16,797 nucleotides of DNA from positions 1-16,797 of the forward strand of contig JAJZPY010000039.1 in the NCBI GenBank assembly GCA_021811005.1, read 5' to 3'. Positions 8,289-15,228 of the stretch are shown here, one piece after another (the stretch's first letter is position 1; each line of letters opens with the position of its first letter). The stretch is from Pseudomonadota bacterium (lineage in GTDB: Bacteria > Pseudomonadota > Gammaproteobacteria > Burkholderiales > Ferrovaceae). The translations under genes were made by a program, and so were the position numbers. The notes under the pieces are model-generated. The model saw only the letters and a program-made list of their open reading frames with translations, made no database searches and was not told the DNA's origin.

Positions 8289-9630
8289 CCTCTACCAGCT
8301 GCTGCTGCGCTGGCTTCTGGGCCCGCTGATCGTCATTTTGCTGGCCGGTTCGGTGCTGGCCTATCTGTTCTCCCTGCGGGCTGCCATGAACGTTTACGAT
8401 CTGGGGCTGCTCGACGATGCGCTCGACCTGTCCAAGCAGGTGGTGGTGCGCGATGGCGAAATGCAGCTGGCGCTGCCGCCGGCCGCCCTGCAGATGCTGC
8501 AGGAAAACAACGACGACCGGGTCACCTATGCCGCCTGGGACGACCGGGGCCATGTGTTTTCCGGCAATCCCCGGTTGTTTGCTTCCGAAGGGTTGCCTGC
8601 CGAAGACGGGCACCAGTTTCGCGACCTGACCCTCAACGGCGAGGAAAATCGCGCCATTGTCATGAAGGGCAAGGTGGGGCGCACTCCTTTTTTCATTGCC
8701 GTTGCCCAGACCCTGCATGGGCGCGACCGGCTGCGTGACGGGATATTTGCCAGCATTCTCCTGCCGGAGGCGTTGCTGGCCCTGGTTTCCGTGGCCGTGA
8801 TCCTGTTTGGCGTCCGCTTCGCGCTGGCACCGGTCAAGTTGCTTCGCAACGAGATCGTGAGCCGGTCTTCAGCCGACCTGCGCCCGATCGGGGAAGCCGG
8901 GGCGCCGGCAGAGCTTTTTCCGGTGGTTCACGGCATCAACGAATTGCTGGCCAACCTGGCGGATTCCTTTGCGAGCCATCGCCGCTTCATTGCCGATGCG
9001 GCGCACCAGTTGCGCACGCCCCTGGCATCGCTCAGCAGCCAGATCGAGGTGGCGCTGGAAAAGCCGCCATCGGATGTGCGCGCCCTGTTGCGCGAATTGC
9101 TGGCGACCACGAACCGGACCACGCACCTGGCCAACCAGCTGCTGTCGCTGGCACGGCTGGAGCACACGGAAAGCAGCATGCTGGAGGTGGCGGCGGTATC
9201 GCTCGAACGCGTGTGCCGCGAAGCTTCCGCCGATTTCGTGACGCAGGCGGCACGCAAAGGGGTGGACCTGGAGTTCGTCCTGGAGCCCTGCCAGGTCCGC
9301 GGCAGCCCCCTCATGCTGCGGGAGCTTCTCGCCAACCTGCTGGACAATGCCATCCGATACACCCCCTCCGGCGGGCAGGTGGGGGTGGGCCTGAAAAAAG
9401 GGCAGGAAGGGGTGGTGTTGACGGTGGAAGACAATGGTCCCGGGGTGGCAGAAGCGGAATGGCCCAACCTGGGCACCCCGTTTCACCGGCTGGCCTCCGA
9501 TTTTCCGGAGGGTTGCGGCCTGGGGCTTGCCATCGTCCGGGAAATCGCCCGGCTGCATGAAGCCGAACTCGCGTTTGGCCGGAGTGCTGCAGGCCACGGC
9601 CTGAAGGTCAGCGTCTATTTCAAAATATAG
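8272..9630 (+). CDS. Sensor histidine kinase (TctE/QseC-like)
   Basis: This membrane histidine kinase of 452 residues partners the response regulator encoded just upstream, with a 17-base overlap. TM1 is at about 12-34 and TM2 at about 160-182. Between them is a short periplasmic sensor (about 35-158) that resembles the 2CSK_N domain of TctE-type kinases. It is followed by a HisKA domain with H245 in the H-box ADAAHQLRTPLA. The catalytic domain has the N-box NLLDNAIRYTP (about 355-365), G1 DNGPGV (about 387-392) and G2 GCGLGLAI (about 414-421). The sensor shows no His/Met/Cys-rich metal site, so the stimulus is unknown. The gene stops 4 bases from the convergent ubiK stop. Confidence 0.93.
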   Translation: MSRRTSLYQLLLRWLLGPLIVILLAGSVLAYLFSLRAAMNVYDLGLLDDALDLSKQVVVRDGEMQLALPPAALQMLQENNDDRVTYAAWDDRGHVFSGNPRLFASEGLPAEDGHQFRDLTLNGEENRAIVMKGKVGRTPFFIAVAQTLHGRDRLRDGIFASILLPEALLALVSVAVILFGVRFALAPVKLLRNEIVSRSSADLRPIGEAGAPAELFPVVHGINELLANLADSFASHRRFIADAAHQLRTPLASLSSQIEVALEKPPSDVRALLRELLATTNRTTHLANQLLSLARLEHTESSMLEVAAVSLERVCREASADFVTQAARKGVDLEFVLEPCQVRGSPLMLRELLANLLDNAIRYTPSGGQVGVGLKKGQEGVVLTVEDNGPGVAEAEWPNLGTPFHRLASDFPEGCGLGLAIVREIARLHEAELAFGRSAAGHGLKVSVYFKI

Positions 9631-9634
9631 CCGG

Positions 9635-9868
9635 CTAGCCCTTGCGGGATTCCAGTTCGGCCAGTTTCGATTCCAGTTCAGCCAGTTTTTCCCGGGTCCG
9701 GGCCAGCACGTTCACCTGGGCGTCGAATTCTTCGCGCGTGACCAGATTGGCCTTGGCAAACAGGCTGGTGAGCAGGGCGCGGGCATTTTTCTCGAAATCC
9801 GCCATCGGGGTATGGGCCACCAGGTCGCTCAGCCGGCGGGCGATGTCATCGATAAAAGCGCTGTTCAT
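9635..9868 (-). CDS. ubiK: UbiK-family ubiquinone biosynthesis accessory factor (BMFP/YqiC)
   Basis: This small cytosolic or membrane-associated protein has 77 residues. UbiK in E. coli assists the aerobic ubiquinone-synthesis complex by binding UbiJ. The N-terminal part has the family pattern FIDDIARRLSDLV and ends near EKNARALLTSLFAK. A helix follows (REEFDAQVNVLARTREKLAELE) ending in a heptad coiled coil, as in the trimeric BMFP proteins. I chose the ATG at 9868 because it gives the family start MNSAFIDD and has GGAAA about 8 bases upstream. A longer frame from 9913 adds 15 residues that do not fit the family. It faces the two-component kinase tail to tail. In many betaproteobacteria as I recall them, ubiK sits near comM; here they are about 8 kb apart. 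Confidence 0.9.
   Translation of the reverse strand: MNSAFIDDIARRLSDLVAHTPMADFEKNARALLTSLFAKANLVTREEFDAQVNVLARTREKLAELESKLAELESRKG
9650..9691. repeat. Tandem 21-base duplication inside ubiK (heptad repeat)
   Basis: Two adjacent 21-base units (9650-9670 and 9671-9691) match at 17 of 21 positions. On the minus strand they encode LAELESK followed by LAELESR, a duplicated coiled-coil heptad at the UbiK C-terminus. The coding frame is kept. Confidence 0.6.
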
Positions 9869-9899
9869 GACCGATTTTCCTGTGAAGTGGTTTCGTCTC

Positions 9900-9916
9900 C
9901 GCACTAACATCAACCA
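9900..9916 (+). promoter_or_regulatory. Candidate distal NtrC half-site
   Basis: GCACTAAcAT in this 17-base stretch matches the left half of the NtrC consensus TGCACTAAAATGGTGCA, with about 11 of 17 positions agreeing overall. Its centre is 31 bases from the better site at 9931-9947, about three helical turns, and about 139 bases upstream of the predicted sigma-54 start. Alone it would be weak; the spacing is what supports it. Confidence 0.4.
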
Positions 9917-9930
9917 TATTGCCGCATAAA

Positions 9931-9947
9931 TGCCCTCAAATGGTGCA
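9931..9947 (+). promoter_or_regulatory. Candidate NtrC binding site
   Basis: TGCCCTCAAATGGTGCA agrees with the NtrC consensus TGCACCAAAATGGTGCA at 14 of 17 positions; the right half-site is perfect. Its centre (9939) lies about 108 bases upstream of the predicted sigma-54 start, the same distance as the proximal NtrC site of enterobacterial glnAp2. It is expected to bind phosphorylated NtrC under nitrogen limitation. Confidence 0.65.
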
Positions 9948-9970
9948 TATTGTGGCGCCGCCCGGCGGAT

Positions 9971-10005
9971 TCAGGACGTTTAACACGATGTTACAGCGGT
10001 CCTGA
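9971..10005. repeat. Nested inverted repeats between NtrC sites and sigma-54 promoter
   Basis: Outer arms TCAGGAC (9971-9977) and GTCCTGA (9999-10005) are perfect complements. Inner arms TAACA (9981-9985) and TGTTA (9989-9993) are also perfect, around CGA. Both dyads share nearly the same centre (9987-9988), about 60 bases upstream of the predicted start. There is no U-run. They may be a regulator site or part of the DNA bend between enhancer and promoter; an imperfect IHF-like match overlaps the left arm (9969-9981). Confidence 0.5.
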
Positions 10006-10019
10006 GCCTGATTTCCAGG

Positions 10020-10036
10020 TTGGCACAACTCCTGCT
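10020..10036 (+). promoter_or_regulatory. Sigma-54 (RpoN) -24/-12 promoter of the porin gene
   Basis: TTGGCACAACTCCTGCT carries the invariant GG (10022-10023) and GC (10034-10035) separated by exactly 10 bases, with a full TTGGCAC -24 element. The predicted transcription start is near 10047, giving a leader of about 70 bases to the porin ATG. Two NtrC-like sites lie at the expected enhancer distance upstream. I see no convincing sigma-70 promoter in the same interval. Confidence 0.8.
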
Positions 10037-10116
10037 TATGGTTCGGTGAGTGCAGTTTTGATCCAAGCGTTCTTGAGTCGAAACATTGTAAACAACCAAG
10101 CAAGGGAGAATAGCAA

Positions 10117-11322
10117 ATGAAGTCATTCCATCGTAGTGCCATCACTGCTGCCGTGGCGCTGGCCGTGCTTGCCGCCGCCAATGTCCGGGCAGAAGACGCG
10201 CCGGCGGCGCCGGCGGCACCTGCGGACAGCAAGCCCAAGGGGCCCACCCTGGCCGACATCCTCAGCAATTCTTCCATCGACGTCAAAGGCTACCTGGACG
10301 CCAGCTACATCGCGCACAGCGAAACGCCCAATTCGAGCGTCCAGGTTTTCGACACCACCAAGAATTCCTTCGGCCTGCACCAGGCCGGCATCACCATTTC
10401 CAGCACGCCCAAGGAAGGGTTCGGTGGCTTGCTCAACCTGACGGCGGGCAGCGACGCCGGGATTTTCTGTTCCTATGGCGCCTGCGCCACTTCGGGCACG
10501 ACGGCCGGCAGCGGCGGAAACTTTGACATTACCCAGGCCTACGCCCAATACGCTTCGGGCGCATGGACGTTCATCGGCGGTAAATTTGCCACCCTGGCCG
10601 GCGCCGAAGTGATCGACAGCTCGGCCGACACCAACATCACCCGTTCCATCCTGTTCGGGAAAATTCCCTTCACCCACACCGGGGTGCGGGCCACGGCCGC
10701 GCTCAGCGATTCCACCAACCTGATCATGGGCGTGAACAACGGCTGGGACCAGGTCACGGACATGAACAGCGGCAAGACGGTGGAACTGGGACTGACGGAA
10801 GCGTTTACCAAGGACACGTCCTTGGCGTTGAGCGTTTACAGCGGCAACGAATCCATGTTGCCCACCACCACCTCCATGGTGGCCAGCGCGGTACCCGGTG
10901 CCATCAATGGCACCCGCACGCTGATTGACGCGGTCTTCACCACCAACCTGACCAGCACCACCACGTTCATTCTCAACGGTGACCATGTGACCCAGGAGAA
11001 CGTGTTCGGGTTGGGCACCGAGAAGTATTGGGGCCTGGCGGCTTACCTCAACTACCAGATGACCGACAAGCTGCGCTGGTCGCTGCGTGCCGAGGAGCTG
11101 CGGGACGACTCGGGGATTGCGGTGGCGACGGCAGTGACGCCGGTGGGATCCAACACCCTCAAGGAAGTCACGTTGACCGTGGGGTACGCGCCGGTGAAGA
11201 ACTTTGAACTGCGTGGCGAATTGCGGGCCGACCACGCCGACAAGGGCGTCTTCCTGGACAACGCCGGCTTGCCGCAGACGTCCATGTCCACTGTGGGCGT
11301 GCAGGGCATCTACAAGTTCTAA
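10117..11322 (+). CDS. Outer-membrane beta-barrel porin (BBP2/OmpL-like)
   Basis: This is a predicted outer-membrane porin of 401 residues. A signal peptide is cleaved after about A25 (ANVRA-ED). A short Ala/Pro linker follows (about 28-37), then a series of amphipathic strands starting at DVKGYLDASY. The C-terminus is GIYKF, ending in Phe as outer-membrane proteins usually do. The pattern fits the putative beta-barrel porin-2 family; the exact family call is from memory. There is one Cys pair in a predicted loop (about C118 and C123). The start ATG at 10117 has AGGGAG 8 bases upstream. Expression is probably sigma-54/NtrC dependent, which suggests uptake of a nitrogen source, but the solute is unknown. 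The next gene begins 22 bases downstream with no terminator between. Confidence 0.85.
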   Translation: MKSFHRSAITAAVALAVLAAANVRAEDAPAAPAAPADSKPKGPTLADILSNSSIDVKGYLDASYIAHSETPNSSVQVFDTTKNSFGLHQAGITISSTPKEGFGGLLNLTAGSDAGIFCSYGACATSGTTAGSGGNFDITQAYAQYASGAWTFIGGKFATLAGAEVIDSSADTNITRSILFGKIPFTHTGVRATAALSDSTNLIMGVNNGWDQVTDMNSGKTVELGLTEAFTKDTSLALSVYSGNESMLPTTTSMVASAVPGAINGTRTLIDAVFTTNLTSTTTFILNGDHVTQENVFGLGTEKYWGLAAYLNYQMTDKLRWSLRAEELRDDSGIAVATAVTPVGSNTLKEVTLTVGYAPVKNFELRGELRADHADKGVFLDNAGLPQTSMSTVGVQGIYKF

Positions 11323-11344
11323 GGGCAAAAACCTTGTTACGGCC

Positions 11345-11683
11345 ATGAAGCCGTCCATCCTGTTTTTCTGTGCGACATTGTCCTGCGGCCCTTTGCTGGC
11401 CGCAGGCTTCCATTATGGACAGGTGGCGCCAGACGCTGCTTCAGGATTTGAAAACTTGCCGAACGCGGAAACCCGAGAAGCGTTCTTGCGCGGCTATGTC
11501 ACGGGAGCTTTGGATGCCATCCACCATGAACACGACTGGTGCCTTCCTCCTCAAATGACGGCTGTGCAGGCATACGCTATCGTATCCGGGTACCATGACC
11601 TTCATCCCGAGGAACCGTCGGAGCCAACAGCCACCATGGCGTCCGCCGCCTTGGGTACACGTTACGCTTGCAGGAGCCCATGA
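11345..11683 (+). CDS. Small exported protein resembling Rap1a/Tai immunity family
   Basis: This 112-residue protein has a predicted signal peptide cleaved near A20 (LLAA-G), so the mature part should be periplasmic. The mature protein has an alpha-helical core (EAFLRGYVTGALDAI), then WCLPP with C66, a helix with QAYAIVSGYHDLHPEE, and a C-terminal AALGTRYAC with C109. This order (GYxxG, CxP, helix ending in HP, AL near the final Cys) resembles Rap1a/Tai-type immunity proteins, which neutralise type VI effectors in other bacteria; C66 and C109 may form the disulfide. No type VI gene or effector is visible, so an immunity role is not supported by context. ATG at 11345 is only 22 bases after the porin stop and lacks a good ribosome site. 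The stop overlaps the kdpD start as ATGA. Confidence 0.75.
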   Translation: MKPSILFFCATLSCGPLLAAGFHYGQVAPDAASGFENLPNAETREAFLRGYVTGALDAIHHEHDWCLPPQMTAVQAYAIVSGYHDLHPEEPSEPTATMASAALGTRYACRSP

Positions 11684-14406
11684 CCACCCAGCGCCCCAAT
11701 CCTGACGAACTGCTGTCCCGCATCAAGGAAGCGGAAGCCCGTTCCGCCCGCGGCAAGCTCAAGATTTTTTTTGGCTCATCCGCCGGCGTCGGCAAAACCT
11801 ACGCCATGCTCTCTGCCGCGCAGCAGCAGGTGCTGCAAGGCGTGGACGTGGCAGTGGGCATCGTGGAAACCCATGGGCGGAAAGAAACCGAAGCCCTGCT
11901 GCAAGGCCTGGAATGCCTGCCCCTGAAGGAAACCCAGCACCACGGCCGGTCGCTGCGCGAATTCGACATCGACCGGGCGCTTGAGCGCAAACCGGGCCTG
12001 ATCCTGGTGGACGAACTGGCCCATTCCAACGTGGCGGGCTCGCGCCACCCCAAGCGCTGGCAGGATGTGGAAGAACTGCTGTCTTCCGGCGTGAATGTCT
12101 ATACCACCGTCAACGTTCAGCATCTGGAAACGCTCAATGACGTGGTGGGCGGCATCACCGGTATCCGCGTCTGGGAAACGGTGCCCGACCACGTGTTCGA
12201 TGCCGCGGATGAAGTGGTTCTGGTGGACCTTCCTCCCGACGAGCTGCTGCAGCGCCTCAAGGATGGCAAGGTCTATCTGCCGCACCAGGCCGAGCGGGCC
12301 ATCCAGAACTTTTTCCGCAAAGGAAACCTGATCGCCCTGCGCGAACTGGCCCTGCGGCGCACGGCAGACCGCGTGGACAGCCAGATGATCCAGTACCGGC
12401 GGGACCAGTCGGTCTTGTCCGTGTGGCAAACCCGGGAAATGCTGCTGGCCTGCATCGGCCCCGGCGAAGGCAGCGACCGCATCATCCGCAACACGGCCCG
12501 GCTTGCCGCAAAGCTGGGGGTTCCGTGGCATGTGATCTATGTGGAAACACCGGAATTGCGACACCTGTCCCAAAACCGGCGCCAGCGCATCCTGAAAACC
12601 CTCAAGCTGGCCCAGGAATCCGGCGCGGAAACCGCAAGCCTGTCGGGCAACGACGCCGTGGCCACCATCATCGGTTACGCGCGCGACCACAACCTGTCGA
12701 AAATCGTGGTGGGTCGCGAACAAAAACAGCTGTGGTGGCCTCGCCTGCAATCCTTTGCCGACCGCCTGGGGCGGTTGGCGCCCGATCTCGACATCATCCA
12801 GGTGGCGCGCGAAGAAGCGCCGGCCGAACGGCGCCGCGAACCGCCCACGGACGAAACCCTGCTTCTGCGCCTCAGTGCACCGGTCCCTTTGTTCGCGAAA
12901 AGCGCCGCCTTCTGTGCGGCCGCCACGCTCATCTCCCTGCCGTTGTACACCGTGTTCGACCTGCCCAACATCGCCATGGTGTTCCTGCTGGCCGTGGTCC
13001 TGGTTGCGGTCCGCTATGGGCTGGGGCCCGCCGTGCTGGCAGCCTTCATGAACGTGGCGTCCTTCGATTTCTTTTTCGTTCCGCCGCGTTTCTCTTTTGC
13101 CGTCAGCGACATCCAGTACCTGCTCACCTTTGCCGTGATGCTGGCGGTCGGCCTTGTGACCGCCAAGCTGACGTCGGACCTCAATTTCCAGGCCCGCGTG
13201 GCCAGCCGCCGCGAACAACGCGTGCGCGCGCTCTATGAAATGTCGCGCGATCTTTCGGGGGCCTTGCTGCCGGAACAGATCGCCGACATTTCCCGGCGTT
13301 TTGCGCAGGCGGTGTTCGATGCCCGTGCCGCCGTTTTCCTGGCCGACGAGCACGACCGGATTTCTGTCCAGCCCATCGAAAGTCCGGACCCCATCCCCGC
13401 CTTTGATCCCGGCATTTGCCAATGGACATTCGACCACGGCGCGGAAGCCGGTTATGGCACCGACACCCTCCCCGGAAGCCCCCTCCTGTACCTGCCGTTG
13501 CAGGCCCCCATGCGCCTTCGCGGCGTCCTGGCCCTGGAGCCGCGCCAGCCGGAACGCCTGGCAAGTCCCGAACAACGCCGACTGCTCGACACGTTTGCCC
13601 GTCTGATCGCCATTTCCCTGGAACGGGTGCACTACGTGCAGGTGGCCCAGAGCACGACGGTGCAGATGGAATCCGAGCGGCTGCGCAATTCCCTGCTGTC
13701 CGCCATATCCCACGATTTGCGCACGCCGCTGTCGGCGTTGATCGGACTCACGGACTCCCTGTTTCTGGCCCCCCCCGAACTGCACGCAACCCATGCAGAA
13801 ATTGCAGCCTCGATCCGGGAGGAGGCACTGCGCATCAACGCCCAGGTCAACAACCTGCTCGACATGGCCCGCCTGCAGTCCGGCATGGTGCTGCTCAACC
13901 GGCAATGGCAGCCCCTGGAGGAAGTGGTGGGCAGCGCCCTCAAGGGATTGCGCGCTGCTCTCAAGCAGCATCGCGTGCTGGTGCGCCTGCCGGAAGACCT
14001 GCCCTTGCTGGAATTCGATGCCGTCCTGATGGAGCGCGTGCTGGCCAATCTGCTGGATAATGCGGCCAAGTACACGCCTCCGGGAAGCACGGTCGAAATC
14101 GGCGCCTCAGCCCCGCCGTCCGGCCCGGTGGAAATCTGGGTGGAGGACGATGGTCCCGGCCTTCCGCCCGGCAAGGAGGAAGACATTTTCAAGAAATTCG
14201 AACGCGGCCAGAAAGAAAGCCGGACGCCCGGCGTCGGACTGGGATTGGCCATCTGTCGTGCCATCGTTGAAGCCCATGGGGGGACGATCCGCGCTGAAAA
14301 CAGGGCCAGCGGCGGCGCCCGTTTCGTGTTCGCCCTTCCGCGCGGCCTTCCGCCCACCATTGCACCGGATGAAGAAGGCCCGGCTGGCAGCGGGACAAGA
14401 CCGTGA
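11680..14406 (+). CDS. kdpD: KdpD osmosensitive K+ channel histidine kinase
   Basis: This is the sensor kinase of the Kdp system, which in other bacteria responds to low K+ and to turgor and phosphorylates KdpE. It has 908 residues from the ATG at 11680 (E. coli KdpD has 894). The order is KdpD domain with Walker A-like GSSAGVGKT (about 32-40) and LILVDELAHSN (about 107-117), a USP-like domain (about 245-375), four membrane segments of the DUF4118 type (about 403-500), a GAF-like domain (about 515-650), and HisKA with H678 in SAISHDLRTPLS. The catalytic domain has NLLDNAAKYTP (about 791), DDGPGL (about 823) and GVGLGLAI (about 851). ATG is preferred over the TTG at 11668 because MTTQRPNPDELL fits the family start and overlaps the upstream stop; AGGAG lies only 3 bases before it. 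Structural kdpFABC genes are not adjacent. Confidence 0.95.
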   Translation: MTTQRPNPDELLSRIKEAEARSARGKLKIFFGSSAGVGKTYAMLSAAQQQVLQGVDVAVGIVETHGRKETEALLQGLECLPLKETQHHGRSLREFDIDRALERKPGLILVDELAHSNVAGSRHPKRWQDVEELLSSGVNVYTTVNVQHLETLNDVVGGITGIRVWETVPDHVFDAADEVVLVDLPPDELLQRLKDGKVYLPHQAERAIQNFFRKGNLIALRELALRRTADRVDSQMIQYRRDQSVLSVWQTREMLLACIGPGEGSDRIIRNTARLAAKLGVPWHVIYVETPELRHLSQNRRQRILKTLKLAQESGAETASLSGNDAVATIIGYARDHNLSKIVVGREQKQLWWPRLQSFADRLGRLAPDLDIIQVAREEAPAERRREPPTDETLLLRLSAPVPLFAKSAAFCAAATLISLPLYTVFDLPNIAMVFLLAVVLVAVRYGLGPAVLAAFMNVASFDFFFVPPRFSFAVSDIQYLLTFAVMLAVGLVTAKLTSDLNFQARVASRREQRVRALYEMSRDLSGALLPEQIADISRRFAQAVFDARAAVFLADEHDRISVQPIESPDPIPAFDPGICQWTFDHGAEAGYGTDTLPGSPLLYLPLQAPMRLRGVLALEPRQPERLASPEQRRLLDTFARLIAISLERVHYVQVAQSTTVQMESERLRNSLLSAISHDLRTPLSALIGLTDSLFLAPPELHATHAEIAASIREEALRINAQVNNLLDMARLQSGMVLLNRQWQPLEEVVGSALKGLRAALKQHRVLVRLPEDLPLLEFDAVLMERVLANLLDNAAKYTPPGSTVEIGASAPPSGPVEIWVEDDGPGLPPGKEEDIFKKFERGQKESRTPGVGLGLAICRAIVEAHGGTIRAENRASGGARFVFALPRGLPPTIAPDEEGPAGSGTRP

Positions 14407-15107
14407 CCGAACGGGCTTCCCAGGTGCTGGTCATCGAAGACGAGCCGGGCATCCGCCGCTTTGTGCGCATGGCGCTGGAAGCCGAAGGCTGCCAGGTTCA
14501 TGAGGCGGAAACCCTGCAACGCGGCCTGATCGAGGCAGGGACCCGCAAGCCGGACATGGTGGTGCTGGACCTGGGGCTGCCTGATGGCGATGGCGTGGAC
14601 TTCATCAGGGACCTGCGCACCTGGTCCGACGTGCCGGTCATTGTCCTTTCAGCACGCACTTCGGAAACCGACAAGGTGGAGGCACTCGACGCCGGCGCCG
14701 ACGATTATCTCGTCAAACCGTTCGGAACGGCGGAACTGCTGGCACGCGTGCGCGCCCAGATGCGCCGTCGCTCGCTGGCCTCGGGCACTTCGGGGGGCAC
14801 GCTGTCTTTCGGCAACATTCGTGCTGATTTTGCCAAGCGCCTGGTGGAACGTGACGGGCAGCAAATTCACCTCACTCCCATTGAATACCGTCTGCTCGCC
14901 TACCTGGCAAGCCATCCCAACAGCGTGCTCACCCACCGGCAGCTGCTGAAAAACGTCTGGGGCCCGTCCCATGCGGAAGACAGCCACTATGTCCGCGTCT
15001 ACATGGCGCACCTGCGCAAAAAAATCGAGGCGGATCCGTCCCAGCCCCGTCACATTCTCACAGAAGCCGGCGTCGGCTACCGTTTCGTGCCCGCACCCCT
15101 GGCCTGA
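14403..15107 (+). CDS. kdpE: KdpE response regulator
   Basis: This OmpR-family regulator of 234 residues is the partner of KdpD. The receiver has the acidic residues E12/D13, phospho-acceptor D56 in LDLGLPDGDG, S83 and K105. The winged-helix C-terminal domain includes LTPIEYRLLAYLASHPN and ends RHILTEAGVGYRF, both typical of KdpE. The start is GTG at 14403, overlapping the kdpD stop as GTGA, so translation is coupled. In known systems KdpE activates kdpFABC; that target is not in the window. No convincing terminator follows the stop. The next gene begins 121 bases downstream on the same strand. Confidence 0.95.
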   Translation: MTERASQVLVIEDEPGIRRFVRMALEAEGCQVHEAETLQRGLIEAGTRKPDMVVLDLGLPDGDGVDFIRDLRTWSDVPVIVLSARTSETDKVEALDAGADDYLVKPFGTAELLARVRAQMRRRSLASGTSGGTLSFGNIRADFAKRLVERDGQQIHLTPIEYRLLAYLASHPNSVLTHRQLLKNVWGPSHAEDSHYVRVYMAHLRKKIEADPSQPRHILTEAGVGYRFVPAPLA

Positions 15108-15228
15108 CCCGCATCCGTGTTCACCCTGATGCCCACAATCCGGAAATTGGGATAGGCTTTCGGGGAAGTCCCAGCGCGATGTCCGGCAGCGCGTCGCCGC
15201 CTTTATAACCTGTGAAGGAGTTTCGATC

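Noticed and set aside
9913..9939. Sigma-70-like promoter for ubiK on the minus strand (TTGAGG and TATGGT)
   Set aside because: The spacer is only 15 bases and the -10 match is poor; it overlaps the NtrC-like sites, so chance similarity is likely.
10123..11358. Open frame of 411 codons opposite the porin
   Set aside because: Antisense shadow; Arg/His/Gly-rich product without domains. The porin has a signal peptide, ribosome site and promoter.
11776..13971. Open frame of 731 codons opposite kdpD
   Set aside because: Length comes from the base composition of kdpD; the product is Gln/His/Gly-rich and unlike any protein, while kdpD is intact with all motifs.
15108..15200. Possible terminator after kdpE (weak hairpins such as CCCACAAT with ATTGGG)
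   Set aside because: Stems are imperfect and no U-run follows; not supportable as an intrinsic terminator.
15204..15209. TATAAC as a -10 box for the small secreted protein gene
   Set aside because: Transcription would start inside the ribosome site, leaving a leader of about 13 bases, and no -35 element is found at the right distance.
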